Shown: one piece after another, positions 1-12,400 of the stretch
Numbering within the stretch: position 1 is the stretch's first letter
How the letters are laid out: every line of letters begins with the position of its first letter
Origin: Ecdyonurus torrentis
Taxonomy: Eukaryota > Arthropoda > Insecta > Ephemeroptera > Heptageniidae
NCBI GenBank assembly: GCA_949318235.1
Contig: OX439129.1
Location: 28,191,730 to 28,255,729, forward strand
DNA: 64,000 bases
Direction of reading: 5' to 3'
Made by a program: the position numbers and the translations under genes
The notes under the pieces: model-generated
Told to the model about the DNA's origin: nothing
Databases searched by the model: none
Seen by the model: the letters and a program-made list of their open reading frames with translations, nothing else

Positions 1-329
1 TGCACTTGTTCCAAAATGAGATTAAAATTACTTTTTACAGAATGGCAAACAACAAAAATTTTAAATTTAAATCAAAAAGCCATCATGTATTCACATCATG
101 GAGTGATTTTTTTTTTCTTCTTCTTCTTTGCATCTATTTGTATCCCTTTAAAAAATGCAAAAAAACAAAACGAAAAAAAATTGCAGTTGAAAATTATTTT
201 TAAGTACATATTATATAAAATTGCTCAATTAAACTGTCAGAAATTATAATTATTATAAACAGTACCTTTATTATACTATATAATATATTGTGTTCATATT
301 CCCATATAAACAGTATTATTATTATACAA
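1..329. other. AT-rich DNA, no gene seen
   Basis: Low-complexity AT-rich sequence with T and A runs. Short open frames here have no coding character. Confidence 0.6.
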
Positions 330-544
330 TATTAAAGAAAAGGATAGAATAACCAGCAAGGGCCTTACCACAGTAGAAGTTCTATGGAGAGGTCGAAGTC
401 TCGCATGGCACAGTGTTTTGTTATAAAAAAAGTTCATTTTATAACTGAGAGCTTTCGTCATGTATTAATGACATTATCAATCAAAGGAGAAAATTACTTG
501 AGCACATCACTAAGCAGTGTCTTGTCTTGTACTGCCGAGTTGTG

Positions 545-1172
545 CTCTTGCTGGTTAGGAGTTGGTATGGTGGGGTGGGAGTGGAGTCATAGGAATTAGG
601 GAAAGAGTGTGAATGAAGGAGTAAGGGAAGAGGTGGGAGGGAGCGGGAATATTTTTAAAAAGGATTTTTATTAGCTAATAATAGTTAGCTGGACCCGGTA
701 TTTTACGAAGTATTGTGGATTTATAGCACATTTGGAAATTTGATAAGCCATGAGAGGCCGCATGTTCAGCCACAGGTTTTTCCATCTCATTGTTTTTTTA
801 CGGATTTCCTGTGGCCATTCATGCGGTCTCTCGCTTTTTGTGTGGTTAAACCTATGTAAAATGCTTGACATTTTTCCGGTTGGCCTGTCGTGGGGTTGGT
901 GGTGTGTTGGGTACAATCAAGTTTGTAAATGACATTTTCTGATGTGCAAGTATTATGGCCCTGGATAGGGTATGTTAGGTTGATGACGGGGCTTATGAAT
1001 GTTTTGCTGGGTATTTGAGTAATGCAGGTGTTGCATCTCCTCCCTCTGTTACTCTGTTTGCCGTTGTTTTGACAGGGGAAGGATCCACTAGGTAGAGGTT
1101 TGGGTTTTGGTGTGGGATAAGTATGGGATAGGATTGCTTTAATGTTCGGTGGTTGACGGAATGCTATTTGGG
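545..1172 (-). repeat. Inverted left arm of the Penelope-like foldback
   Basis: This is the reverse complement of about 1380-2225 without the MITE. On the minus strand, 916-671 reads the same GIY-YIG tail (RFNHTKSERPHEWPQEIRKK) and likewise changes frame at the A-run, so the frameshift predates or was copied with the inversion. Confidence 0.8.
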
Positions 1173-1210
1173 AGAAACAAGTACCGAGAGCTGCTAATAT
1201 ATTTAGTTTA

Positions 1211-1956
1211 GATAATCACACACCTTTGGACCAAAACAATAATAATGATAGTCAATCCACCCGACCCTTCATCACAACATATCATCCCAAATTAGAAAAA
1301 GAAATCAGACAAATGTTACAATATGCACACCCTATATTAGCCACCACCGAAACAAACCAACTGTTACCCAAAATACCTCAAATAGCATTCCGTCAACCAC
1401 CAAACATTAAAGCAATCCTATCCCATACTGATCCCACACCAAAACCCAAACCTCTACCTAGTGGATCCTTCCCCTGTCAAAACAACAGCAAACAGAGTAA
1501 CAGAGGGAGGAGATGTGACACCTGCATTACGCAAATACCCAGCAAAACATTCATAAGCCCCGTCACCAACCTAACATACCCTATCCAGGGCCATAATACT
1601 TGCACATCAGAAAATGTCATTTACAAACTTGATTGTACCCAACACACCACCAACCCCACGACAGGCCAACCGGAAAAATGTCAAGCATTTTACATAGGTT
1701 TAACCACACAAAAAGCGAGAGACCGCATGAATGGCCACAGGAAATCCGTAAAAAAAACAATGAGATGGAAAAACCTGTGGCTGAACATGCGGCCTCTCAT
1801 GGCTTATCAAATTTCCAAATGTGCTATAAATCCACAATACTTCGTAAAATACCGGGTCCAGCTAACTATGCAACTTTACGACAATATGAATTGGCATACC
1901 AACATGTATTAAGATCCAGAAAAGCCCAAGGGCTGCCTGGACATAATATTCGCTAA
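1211..1956 (+). pseudogene. Penelope-like element protein, C-terminal GIY-YIG endonuclease part (frameshifted)
   Basis: The frame reads the linker that follows the reverse transcriptase in Penelope-like proteins (FITTYHPKLEKEI, then FRQPPNIKAILSHT), a cysteine-bearing segment (RRCDTCIT), and a GIY-YIG-type stretch (IYKLDCTQ ... FYIGLTTQKARDRMNGH). Near 1749-1760 an A-run breaks the frame; the sequence continues one frame over (NNEMEKPVAEHAASH) to a stop at 1956. The reverse transcriptase domain is absent, so this is a dead 5'-truncated copy. GIY-YIG nucleases nick DNA at the insertion site. The family call is from motif order, not from a search. Confidence 0.7.
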
Positions 1957-2021
1957 TAAAAATCCTTTTTAAAAATATTCCCGCTCCCTCCCCACCTCTT
2001 CCCTTACTCCTTCATTCACAC

Positions 2022-2133
2022 TAATGCTGTTCGTAAACCCTGTTCTCTTGCACCACAAAATGCGCATTCCATTTGAATAACCATAGGCAATCGTCATTTT
2101 TGGTGCAGAGAACAGGGTTTACGAACAGCATTA
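2022..2133. mobile_element. Palindromic MITE, family TAATGCTGTTCG, copy 1
   Basis: A 112-bp element with TIRs starting TAATGCTGTTCGTAAACC and ending with the complement. The other arm of the host foldback (near 605-612) preserves the empty site, which defines the insertion exactly and shows at most 1-2 bp of target duplication. Relatives lie at 25787-25894 and, degraded, at 56226-56348. Confidence 0.85.
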
Positions 2134-2377
2134 CTCTTTCCCTAATTCCTATGACCCCACTCCCACCCTTCCACCCCTTCCCCTCCACCCCCACCCCTCC
2201 ATACCAACTCCTAACCATCCAACATACATAATACAATCAATGCATTAGTCTAGGTTATTGCCATAAATGACAATATAGAAATGATTGTCAAAGTATTTAC
2301 AACATAAAAACAAAACAAAAAAGAAACGACACTTAATAGTATTGATAATAATAACTTATAAAAATTAGAATTTGAAT

Positions 2378-2950
2378 CTAAACTATTTCATCATTCAGAT
2401 ATTCATCGATTGAATAATACTGCTTATTTAATAGGAAAAACTTCAGTTGTTTTTTAAAAGCTATTAAATCATTTTGCTTTCTCATATCTAAAGGCAATTT
2501 ATTATAGATATTCAGACAACTACAGAATGGACCTTTATTGTACATTTCAGTTCTTTTATATATATATACTTTTAATTTTATTTGTATTCCTAGTATTATG
2601 GTTATGATTAATTTCACGGCTTTTAAATAATTCAATATTGTGTTTCACTTTCATAGCACATTCTATAATAAAAACACAAGGTAAAGTTAATATATTTAAA
2701 ATTTTAAATAGATCTCTACACTCTGCTCTAAATTTAGCACCACATATTATTCGTAAGACTTTTTTTTGTAGTTTAAATATTCTGCTTGCATCGATAGAAT
2801 TTCCCCAACAAACCACACCATATTTAACATGACAGTGAACATTAGCAAAATACATAGAAATTAAACAATCCATTTGACTATCATGTTTAAGTTCTCGAAT
2901 CGCAAAAATTGTAGATGCAAGTTTTTTAGAAATATATTCAATATACGAAC
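2378..2950 (-). pseudogene. Non-LTR retrotransposon, C-terminal fragment of the reverse transcriptase protein
   Basis: The minus strand reads the conserved tail of Jockey/RTE-type ORF2 proteins: a segment with HVKYGVVCWGNS and LQKKVLRIICGA, then, one frame over, GPFCSCLNIYNKLPLDMR, FKKQLKFFL and YYSIDEYL, stop at 2378. The break lies near 2560-2575. No upstream reverse transcriptase motif is present, so the copy is 5'-truncated, as is usual for these elements. It sits only in the right arm of the Penelope-like foldback and so inserted after, or during, formation of that structure. Confidence 0.7.
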
Positions 2951-3062
2951 TTTTTTATAACAAAACACTGTGCCATGCGATACTTCGACCTCTCCATAGA
3001 ACTTCTACTGTGGTAAGTGGTAAGGCCCTTGCTGCATGGTTATTCTATCCTTTTCTTTAATA

Positions 3063-3298
3063 TTGATCCTAACCGCGATGGTTTTTTCCTTAAATTGATT
3101 ATTATTATACGTAGCATAGATATAGGTAATATAATAATGAAATTAATAGGTATATTATATATTTTCAGAAGTTTGAAGAAATCAACTGAACTTTTCAATA
3201 ATGCTACATATTATTTCAGCAATATAATTTTGATTAATGTGTCACTATATATAATTGTATTAATTATTTTATAGACCTAGTATTAGTACAGTACTTAC
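3063..3298. other. AT-rich spacer, likely esterase intron
   Basis: No exon or repeat was recognised. It lies downstream of the donor at 3297-3298 and is presumably the start of an intron that continues off the left edge. Confidence 0.5.
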
Positions 3299-3489
3299 TG
3301 TGTTAATATAAAATGCTTTAAATAACTTGTCTACTGATAGACCTTGCAAGCACTCTCCTTGTAAGTCTATAGTTTCATTCTTACAGCCAGCTAAAAATGC
3401 AATTTGAGTTGCATGTCTAACTGGATCCGAATCAATTGTCCATGGTGAAATTGCAGCTCCACTGTTTGCTATAACACCATCAATTAAAC
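3299..3489 (-). CDS. Esterase exon 5
   Basis: Encodes LIDGVIANSGAAISPW and a helical segment that ends FKAFYINT before donor GTAAGTACTG. No later exon was found between 1 and 3298, so the gene continues past the left edge. Confidence 0.85.
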
Positions 3490-6400
3490 CTATAAACAGA
3501 AGCTTGGCATAAGTTCTTAGCATACATACATACATATCATGACGCTTTTCAAAGTAATTAAGCCAACAACACAAAAATGTTTCAGCCTAACCTTAAAATA
3601 TAAATAATTACAAATATTCTAACAATTTTGAATATTTACCTTCTGATAGAGGACTCAACATTAAGAGAGTTGCAATTGCTGCACCAGCACTGTGACCAAA
3701 AAGAGTAACTTGATCAGGATTGCCACCAAAACCTTTTATGTGGTCTTTTACCCATTTTAGTGCTTCAATAACATCTAATAATCCAGCATTGCCAGGAATT
3801 ATGTCACTTTGCATAGATAAGAAGCCTGAAAATATTATAACTTTAAGTATTTAAGTTAAAAATAATAATACTGTTCTAAAATATATAAGATTCTTACCAA
3901 ATGGTCCTAGTCGATATTGAGGAACTACTAGTACAATATCGCGATCAAGGAGAAATTCAGGAGTAAATCTTGAAGCCGAACCCTCTATAAAGGATCCACC
4001 ATGAACAAAAATCATTACAGGAAGCAATTGATTGCCTGATATTTCCTATAAATAAAATGATAAAATAAATAATAAGTAAGAGCAAACGTTATGGTGATTA
4101 AAATAATTTTTTGTATAATATATGCCTTTGGGTTGCTGCACTGCATTGATTTGAGGTTGCACTTTGACCCTTTGACAACATATGTAAAAAGAAAATATAG
4201 CATCCTTGTCTTCTATGATATCATGAATAGAGCTTTTTGGTTTGGATACTTCTTCAATTCAAATTATACCCACAGAACAAGTTTTGGTTCCACTAATTTG
4301 ACTAATTAATTGTTGGTAAGAATACTATATGGATCAGGGGCGGATACGGGGGGGGGGGGGGCTAAGGGGGCTGAAGCCCCCCCCCCCCCCCAAATTTCTG
4401 AAATTTCATAGAAATTTGAAATACCTACAAAGGTATTGAAAAAATCCTTTTCAGTATTAAAGAGACTTAAAACGTATTTGAGGTATGCCAAATACTGAAG
4501 ATATGACTGAAGATAGGTTAAATGGATTAGCAATGCTTAGCATTCATCGCAACATATCTCTTACACCTCAAGAAGTTGTAGATAGATTTGCAATTACTCA
4601 GTCCAGACGTTTATTATTAATGTAAAATTACTATCTGCGTATAACAGGGTTGTAGTCCTAAGGGAACGCGGTGGGACGGCGTCCTACTTGGCGAAAAAAA
4701 AAGCTAGGACCGTCCCACCTGGAAAATTTCCAGGGGAACGCGGTGGGACGCATTTCTTGACAAAATGTGCCCTAATTTGTAAATTTCCTGACTAATTTTG
4801 CTGTTTAATTGGTTGAAATTAGTAAAAAATTTCGCTCGCTACGCTCGCAAGTTTCTTTTTATAACAAAGTTTTATTTTCATCACTTTATTATTATGCAGT
4901 TTCGGTTTATCCAGAAATTTACGCATAAGTTATTCGACTTTCTTTATATTATTATTTTAATTCTCAGAGTAAACCTTTATTGTCAAGTTAATAGAAAATA
5001 ATTATGCAACGCAAATCGAAAAAAAGGACAGAAGGTTTGTTTTCTCTAGGAGCTTAACTGGAGATATGTAATCAAGTTAAAATTATATATGAATTTGATG
5101 TACTGTTCTTAGATTTTGGGATTTTTCTTATACATTTAAATAGTTCATATCATACGAAGCAGTATTCAACGCACAATAAAAAAATATTGCTGCGTGTTAA
5201 GTCTTGAAAAGCTATAATTTCATATTTTATACATTTTTTTTTTCAATATTAACCTCAATCCTAGTGTATGAATATTCAGTGCCCAAAACAATAAACGTAT
5301 CTAATAATAATAATTATTGGGCATCCAGCCCCAAATCTTGCGGTAGCGTTCGGTTTCATGCAAGGCCCGGGATTGCGTCCGTCACTACTCAGGAGAGGAC
5401 CTAGGTGTGGGGTGGGGCTTGTCCTCTGAAGCCCCTTAGCCTAGCTCTTGTTTTCGAACGCGAGGCGGCCGAGGCATGGGCTTGGGAGACCAAGAACCAC
5501 CCCGCCATTGAGTGCCTCGGTAACTATGGGCATCCGGCTCCAATAAGCTCGAGGAAAAGTGTTCCACCGCGTCCAGGAGTGGACGTCAACCTGATGGAGG
5601 CCGTCAGGGCCAAAAGATTAAATAGCCATCAACTCGCCTCCTAGCAAAATAGTCACGAAATTTTGGGTAGTGACAGGTTGCGTGCATCTTGGCTTCAGTA
5701 TGAGCCCGTTGCACGCATAATAGCCCCCCAACATCATCGAGTGGGCAGTTATATAAAATCAAATAATAATAGTAAAATGAATCTTTGTGTAGAAAAAAAA
5801 AATTTAAATCGTAGCTTTCGTGTCGATTTTGATGCGTTATCGTTATCAATATAAAATTTTGGTCAGAATAAATTTTACCTATCTTACGTAATTTTTGTAT
5901 TATTTTTCTAAAAAATGGGCGTGGCATTAAAAAATTTCGCGCCTGCGGCGGGCTAATGAGGGGTTTCGCCCCCTTACCCCCATGTTATATTCTGGTCCCA
6001 TATTAAAGCGTCCCACCTGGCATTTTTTTAGGACTACAACACTGGCGTATAATAATATAGAGAATAAAGAAAAAAAAAATTATCTATATTCTCAAAGGAT
6101 TTACAACTGATTGTAAATATTTAATAAATAAAAATATATACAGGTTAAAATATTAGAAAAAATATTTTTATATATATATTTTTTGGTATCTAATGAGTAT
6201 AAGTTTAATTTTAAATGTTATTAAAATATAAATAACAGTCTCTTTAAAAATTTTATTTAAATAGTTAATATTTTATTTATTAAATATATTAATAAGTATA
6301 TTAATAAGTATAAGTACACAGTTTGAGTAAACTTCTTCTTAAATTTTGAATTTTATTGTTGCCCATAAATTGCAAACATATATGTACTGTATTATAAAAA

Positions 6401-9400
6401 AAAAAAACATTTGATTTTAAATTTTTATAGCTAAAAGATTTCACACCTGTTTTTTATAAACAATATAACAAAAATAAAAGCATCATTTTGACATAGATTT
6501 CATAACTATAATTGTATATACATCCGTTACTATGTTTCTGTCAAAATCAACATTATATATAAAACAAAAGTGTTGTATTATATGCTTGAAAACTCTTTCA
6601 TTGTTTGTTTGTTTTTTTATTTTAAAGTATTAATATAAAATAAATTTTCCTGTAGAGAGTAAGTTCTCTATCTTGGCCCTCCTAATTTTTTTATTTTTCT
6701 TTTCTTTAAATATTAATACCTAATATACTTAACAATATATATTTAGTAAAAATACAAATCCGGATATTTTATATATTTTTTTGAAAAAAAAAAAAAATGA
6801 TGAAAATAAAAATAAAGTTCAAAATTGAATTAAAAAAAATATATGAAGATAAAAAACAAAAATATAAGTCATCTAAAGTTATTATAAAAACATATTACAA
6901 TTTACTTTTTAATAAAAAAAAATACAATTGAGGTTTCAGAAATTTCGGTGTCAGTTTTTTCAAGTAGGCCTATACTAATTTTGCGTTTTACCCAAAAAGG
7001 AGCGTGGCTCTCAAAAAAAAATCCCTGCGGCGCTTATTACCCCCCCCTCCCCCCCCCCCCCCCCCCCCGAACTTGAGATGGTTCTACTATATCTGACCTC
7101 AGCCCCCTCTGAAAATAATTCCTGGATCCGCCCCTGATATGGAAAGAAAAAGTTTAAAACAAATCATTTATATTACTCGTTCATTGTGCTATAAAAAGGG
7201 GTAAAAATTAAATATAAATTATCTGAAAAACAATTTAATTACAGTGATATTGTCAATCAAACTTAGAAATGGAAGGAAAAAAAATATAATACAAGAAATA
7301 CAGTTTGCGCCACCTAAGGATGTTCGCGATTAATCGAAATCGAGCTACGAGCCAATAGACGCTCAAGTGCTCAAGGTCGCTAGGAGGTGGGGTAATGTTA
7401 ACTAAATGGAGAGTTTTTAAATGCTCTCTAATTGGTCGCATCCTTAGATGGCGCGGACTGTATTGTAACCCCCAGGCTCTGTGTAAAACAAGGCTCTTTA
7501 GAAGTTTTGTGTTTTAAGTGAAACTCCTTTAAATTATAGCGCGCGAAGTCAAAACCATGCGGCAAAGTGAAACGCGTAATGCGCTGCTTGCCGGGTCAGT
7601 TTTGTTTGTAAACAAAACTGCCTTGTTTTATTATTAGTTTAATTGGCAGAAAAATGTAAGTAGATTTAATGCACTAAATGAAGGTATGTCAAAGCTTGTC
7701 AAGAAATGTTGTAGGAAAATTAGGTCAGTAGTATGACTAACTTATTATCACGTAAAATTATAATATCAGTCCGTATTGGACGAACGTAATTAAGCTTTTG
7801 TGTAAGCGAGCCATGCTCCGCCCAAGTTATGAGAAATGACTTGAGACGGATGTAAGCTCGCTCTCTCTTGGCTTGGACGAGGAACGAGTAGGCTGTTTTG
7901 CAAGAAACTGCCCGGGCACCTGTAATGGCCGCCTGATACAGACTCGAGGGAAATCCGAGGATCTCAGGAGGAGCGCAGGTTTGGTGGACCTCCCCATAGT
8001 TGGGTCGAGGGTATCCCCCCTGTACAGAATACGTGACGACGATTATAAGGTATTTTGCGAGAACGAGAAGAACGCGAGTAGTGTTCATTGGCACCTCGTG
8101 GTAGGCAAGCACATGGTAAGCTTTGACATGATATATAAGATAAGGTACTTTAATTATTGGCTCTGCTTTTGTATGGTAAAATAAGTATGCAATATTATTG
8201 AATTCACATCTACCTAATATATCAGTAGATTGTGTGTGTAAAACTGTGTATGTATTAGGAAACCATAATCAAGGAGAATATAATACATGATTACAAAAGA
8301 GGAAGTTGTGTTTTAGTTTTTGGTGTATTTCATATTCCCTCTTTTCCATAGGCAAATAAGTAGTAGTATAAACAATAGTAAAAATAGTAGTTTAGTAATA
8401 ATACTAGACAATGTATACTCTAAGTACAAAAGAGTAAATGTAACGTGCCGTCCTAAACCGAGCCAGGTTGTGGTGAAGGAGCCACCGTAGGGAAAAAAAC
8501 CCTTCTGGGCCGGGGCGTTACAAAGTGGGGACAACGGCCGGGATATTCCCGAAGATAGATATCATAAAAATGTTGAGTAAAATCTTGTAACCAAATTTAG
8601 AAAATTCCAAGTAAATTCCAGAGTCAAGGTCATGTCAAACATGTTGTGCGTGTAGCCATTTTGTGTCACCCTACTAGTACACCTTGTCCACTAGATGTAT
8701 ATCTAGATTGGCGTAAAGTGCTTTTAAAGGGTTGGAGGTAATTAGCAAGTAGTAAATAGTGAGGAACAAAAGTCTACCGGTAGTAAAAAACAGCAGTTTG
8801 ATTGGGTTGCCTAACACCGGCTATCGATAGTGCTGAACTTGATTGAGTTGCCTGAACGGCTATTATTAAGTTCTGTACTGGGTTGCTAAAAATAGCTGCC
8901 CAAACTGCAGAGGTTTAGCAAGGCCAAGCTAAAACCTGAGACCCCTTGTCAGAGGGAGGTAAGTCTTCATTAGGGGGGACGTTTCCAGACGTTGGTGTGA
9001 GTCTGTGGTGAAAGAAGAAAAAGAAGCCGAACTATAGAGTATAAGTTAGTGTGTGACTTTGGCAACAATGAAATTGCCTGGCAAGTATCAATGTGCACGA
9101 TATCTTGTATCAGAGCAATCAAAGCTTGAAGACCACGTAACTTGTCTAAGTTTGGAAACTCAACAGCATGTTGTTTCTGCTGGTACAAAAACAACTTTAG
9201 CTGGTGATGAGTTGACAAGTAGAAGTAAACGAAGGTGCTTGGTATGTTTTAGCCCCTTCCACCTTGTGCGTAAATGTAGCATGCTTCAAAAATACAAAGC
9301 AGTGTACAAAGCGACACTGCAGTCTAGTCAAAAAAGAATTATTTCTAAGCCAGAAGTGACTTTTGCTGATGTCGGCAATAAGAAGAAGAAACACAAAAAT

Positions 9401-12400
9401 GTTAAAAACAGGTTACGTTGGAGGAGAAATGGCAGAGGTAAGAATAACAAAATCTCCTTTGCAGAAAATACTCAAAATCCAGCACCTGTATTTGTAAATA
9501 AGGCTGTACAAACTTTGCTGCATGTAAAAATTGATCCCCAATGTAGTCAACCGCCTGAGGTAAAAGGCCGAGAGCTTTTAATTGTAAAATGTCCAAGTAT
9601 ATGTGTACAATCCCAATCATTGGGTGATAATAGAATAGAAAATAATATGGTGTGTGTTAAAAATAATAATTATGTGTATAGTAGTGATCAGGACTGTGGA
9701 ATGATGGAAACAAACAGCCTCAAAGGAAATCTCTGGAATATCAAACCACAAAGTAAGTGGCATTTGAGGCAAAGAAATTGTTTTCTCCCTGATCTGCCTC
9801 AGTTTCCTTTCACAACCATGTATGGTCGGTTGCATAAACCTGAACAACTGGTTTTAGAGAAAATAGTAAATATACGTTCACATGATAAGACCCGTATGCT
9901 AATAGAACCTTGTTTACAGAAACAAGAGCTAACTCTGCCCTCCACAGAAATCAACTCCAGCGCAGGATGTAAACGTCATGCTGACCACGCTGATGACTGG
10001 GAATGGGAGGATGTGTCGGATGACTCTGAGAAGCAGAAACATGATCAACGTCGCGGCAGGAAAGGGAGGAAATCAGCAAGGAGGTGGACCGAGTGAACAG
10101 GAAGTGGAGGAGCTACCAGGACCAGGCATTAGACCATCAAGTCAGGCAGCTGGTGCTCCAATGACAAACAAGAAAACTGCCTTCTTGTATTTTGTTGCAA
10201 CGTCTCCGCAGCTTCAAGAGACATGATATAAGGGCAGTATCATTTAATTTAGTGTACAGATCTTTAGAACTAGCTGAAATAAAAGCAGATAATTTTCTTT
10301 GTCCTAAATTTTTAATAATAATTTTGCAGAATCTACCATTGGCAAGGAACGTAGCAGTATGAGCAACACTCCCTTGGGTGTGGGTCTGTGATCCCCTGAT
10401 GTTGAGCATTCTCTACCTGCTGGACTACCTGCTAATGTTGTGTTGTGAAAATATCAAAACACACAAGGACTTATTACCTGTGTTGTACCGTAGTGCATGT
10501 TAAAAAAAAAAAAAAAAAAAAAAATTGTTAATTGTAAATAGTACAGTATGTGTCTCGCCAGTCTAGCTAGAGCAGTGTATTAAATACCTTTTAATTTCAT
10601 TTTTCTGCAAATTAAAAGGGGGGATTTTGTAACCCCCAGGCTCTGTGTAAAACAAGGCTCTTTAGAAGTTTTGTGTTTTAAGTGAAACTCCTTTAAATTA
10701 TAGCGCGCGAAGTCAAAACCATGCGGCAAAGTGAAACGCGTAATGCGCTGCTTGCCGGGTCAGTTTTGTTTGTAAACAAAACTGCCTTGTTTTATTATTA
10801 GTTTAATTGGCAGAAAAATGTAAGTAGATTTAATGCACTAAATGAAGGTATGTCAAAGCTTGTCAAGAAATGTTGTAGGAAAATTAGGTCAGTAGTATGA
10901 CTAACTTATTATCACGTAAAATTATAATATCAGTCCGTATTGGACGAACGTAATTAAGCTTTTGTGTAAGCGAGCCATGCTCCGCCCAAGTTATGAGAAA
11001 TGACTTGAGACGGATGTAAGCTCGCTCTCTCTTGGCTTGGACGAGGAACGAGTAGGCTGTTTTGCAAGAAACTGCCCGGGCACCTGTAATGGCCGCCTGA
11101 TACAGACTCGAGGGAAATCCGAGGATCTCAGGAGGAGCGCAGGTTTGGTGGACCTCCCCATAGTTGGGTCGAGGGTATCCCCCCTGTACAGAATACGTGA
11201 CGACGATTATAAGGTATTTTGCGAGAACGAGAAGAACGCGAGTAGTGTTCATTGGCACCTCGTGGTAGGCAAGCACATGGTAAGCTTTGACATGATATAT
11301 AAGATAAGGTACTTTAATTATTGGCTCTGCTTTTGTATGGTAAAATAAGTATGCAATATTATTGAATTCACATCTACCTAATATATCAGTAGATTGTGTG
11401 TGTAAAACTGTGTATGTATTAGGAAACCATAATCAAGGAGAATATAATACATGATTACAAAAGAGGAAGTTGTGTTTTAGTTTTTGGTGTATTTCATATT
11501 CCCTCTTTTCCATAGGCAAATAAGTAGTAGTATAAACAATAGTAAAAATAGTAGTTTAGTAATAATACTAGACAATGTATACTCTAAGTACAAAAGAGTA
11601 AATGTAACGTGCCGTCCTAAACCGAGCCAGGTTGTGGTGAAGGAGCCACCGTAGGGAAAAAAACCCTTCTGGGCCGGGGCGTTACAGTATGTACAACATC
11701 AAAAACTAAACGATATAATAAAATGATACTTTAACTAGCACAAAAAGTAATGAAAAGAATACAAGAATATTTAAAATAATAACAATAAAAATAAAGTATA
11801 CGTTAAGTGCTTTAATTGTTCTATATAGCCTACTATTTTCTTTTATTGTACATTATTATTTCAACACATATATCAACTGAGTTTACTTTTTCTTTTTTCT
11901 TTTTTTTTTCTTTTTTTTTTTTCCTCACCCTTAAATATGTCATGCAAATAACTAAGAATGTGATTTTAACTTACAGCTGGATTGTAGACACTGATTAACA
12001 AACAATCTTCTACATCAATGTTTGAGTTTGATGCCATGTCATCCCACCTGCTTGATCGCCTAAATCTTTTTAAATTTTCATATTCTGGCTGTGTGCATAC
12101 AATCCCTGGTTTATTAGCTTCCAGAGTACCATTCCAATACTTCCTAACTGGAGGCTGTAAATATAATTAATTTGCATGTGAATAAAGTAAACAATTTAAA
12201 TGACAATAAAGGCTAATTTGAGGTTAGTTATAAAATTCTTGCCTGGAATCTTCGATTGCCAGTTGGTGATTCTGCAAATGGTATTCCCTGAAAGGCATGT
12301 ATGCTTCTATTGCCCCTTGATTGAAGAATAGATCCAATCAAAGTGCCTAAGCCGTCAAGTTCAACAGTTGGTGGATCCACACATCCTACTACATAAGTTT

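Larger units (their letters stand above)
330..3062 (+). mobile_element. Foldback Penelope-like retroelement composite
   Basis: The unit is a large inverted repeat. Positions 330-455 reappear inverted at about 2950-3062, and about 545-1172 reappear inverted at about 1380-2225, with a short unique spacer near 1173-1379. The right arm encodes the C-terminal part of a Penelope-like protein; the left arm holds the inverted, 5'-truncated copy. The right arm differs by a MITE at 2022-2133 and by a non-LTR retrotransposon fragment at 2240-2950 that the left arm lacks. Penelope-like elements are known to insert as tandem or inverted partial dimers, which fits this layout. Outer limits were judged from the end of arm similarity and no clear target duplication was found. 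Confidence 0.7.
4335..7136. mobile_element. hAT element 1, internally deleted, host to hAT element 2
   Basis: TIRs CAGGGGCGGAT and ATCCGCCCCTG are flanked by ATATGGAT and ATATGGAA, a 7 of 8 match to an 8-bp target duplication, as expected for hAT. The left end runs straight into the coding tail of a hAT transposase, so most of the gene is deleted. G/C runs lie at both ends (4350-4392 and 7040-7068). The body is AT-rich. Confidence 0.85.
7464..11686 (+). mobile_element. Complete non-autonomous LTR retrotransposon (TR-GAG-like)
   Basis: Two 1059-bp LTRs (7464-8522 and 10628-11686) start TGTAAC and end GTTACA. The element is flanked by a 4-bp duplication GTAT (7460-7463 and 11687-11690). A polypurine tract AAAAGGGGGGA precedes the 3' LTR. 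The 2.1-kb interior has one long ORF with a zinc knuckle and no protease, reverse transcriptase, RNase H or integrase. The two LTRs look identical wherever compared, so the insertion is young. It must depend on an autonomous relative in trans. Confidence 0.92.

Noticed and set aside
7720..8184. 130- and 103-codon ORFs in the LTRs, repeated at 10884-11348
   Set aside because: They overlap on opposite strands within a non-coding LTR and match no family; identity in both copies only reflects LTR identity.
10137..10409. 90-codon minus-strand ORF in the LTR element interior
   Set aside because: Overlaps the 3' part of the element opposite to its transcription; no recognisable family.
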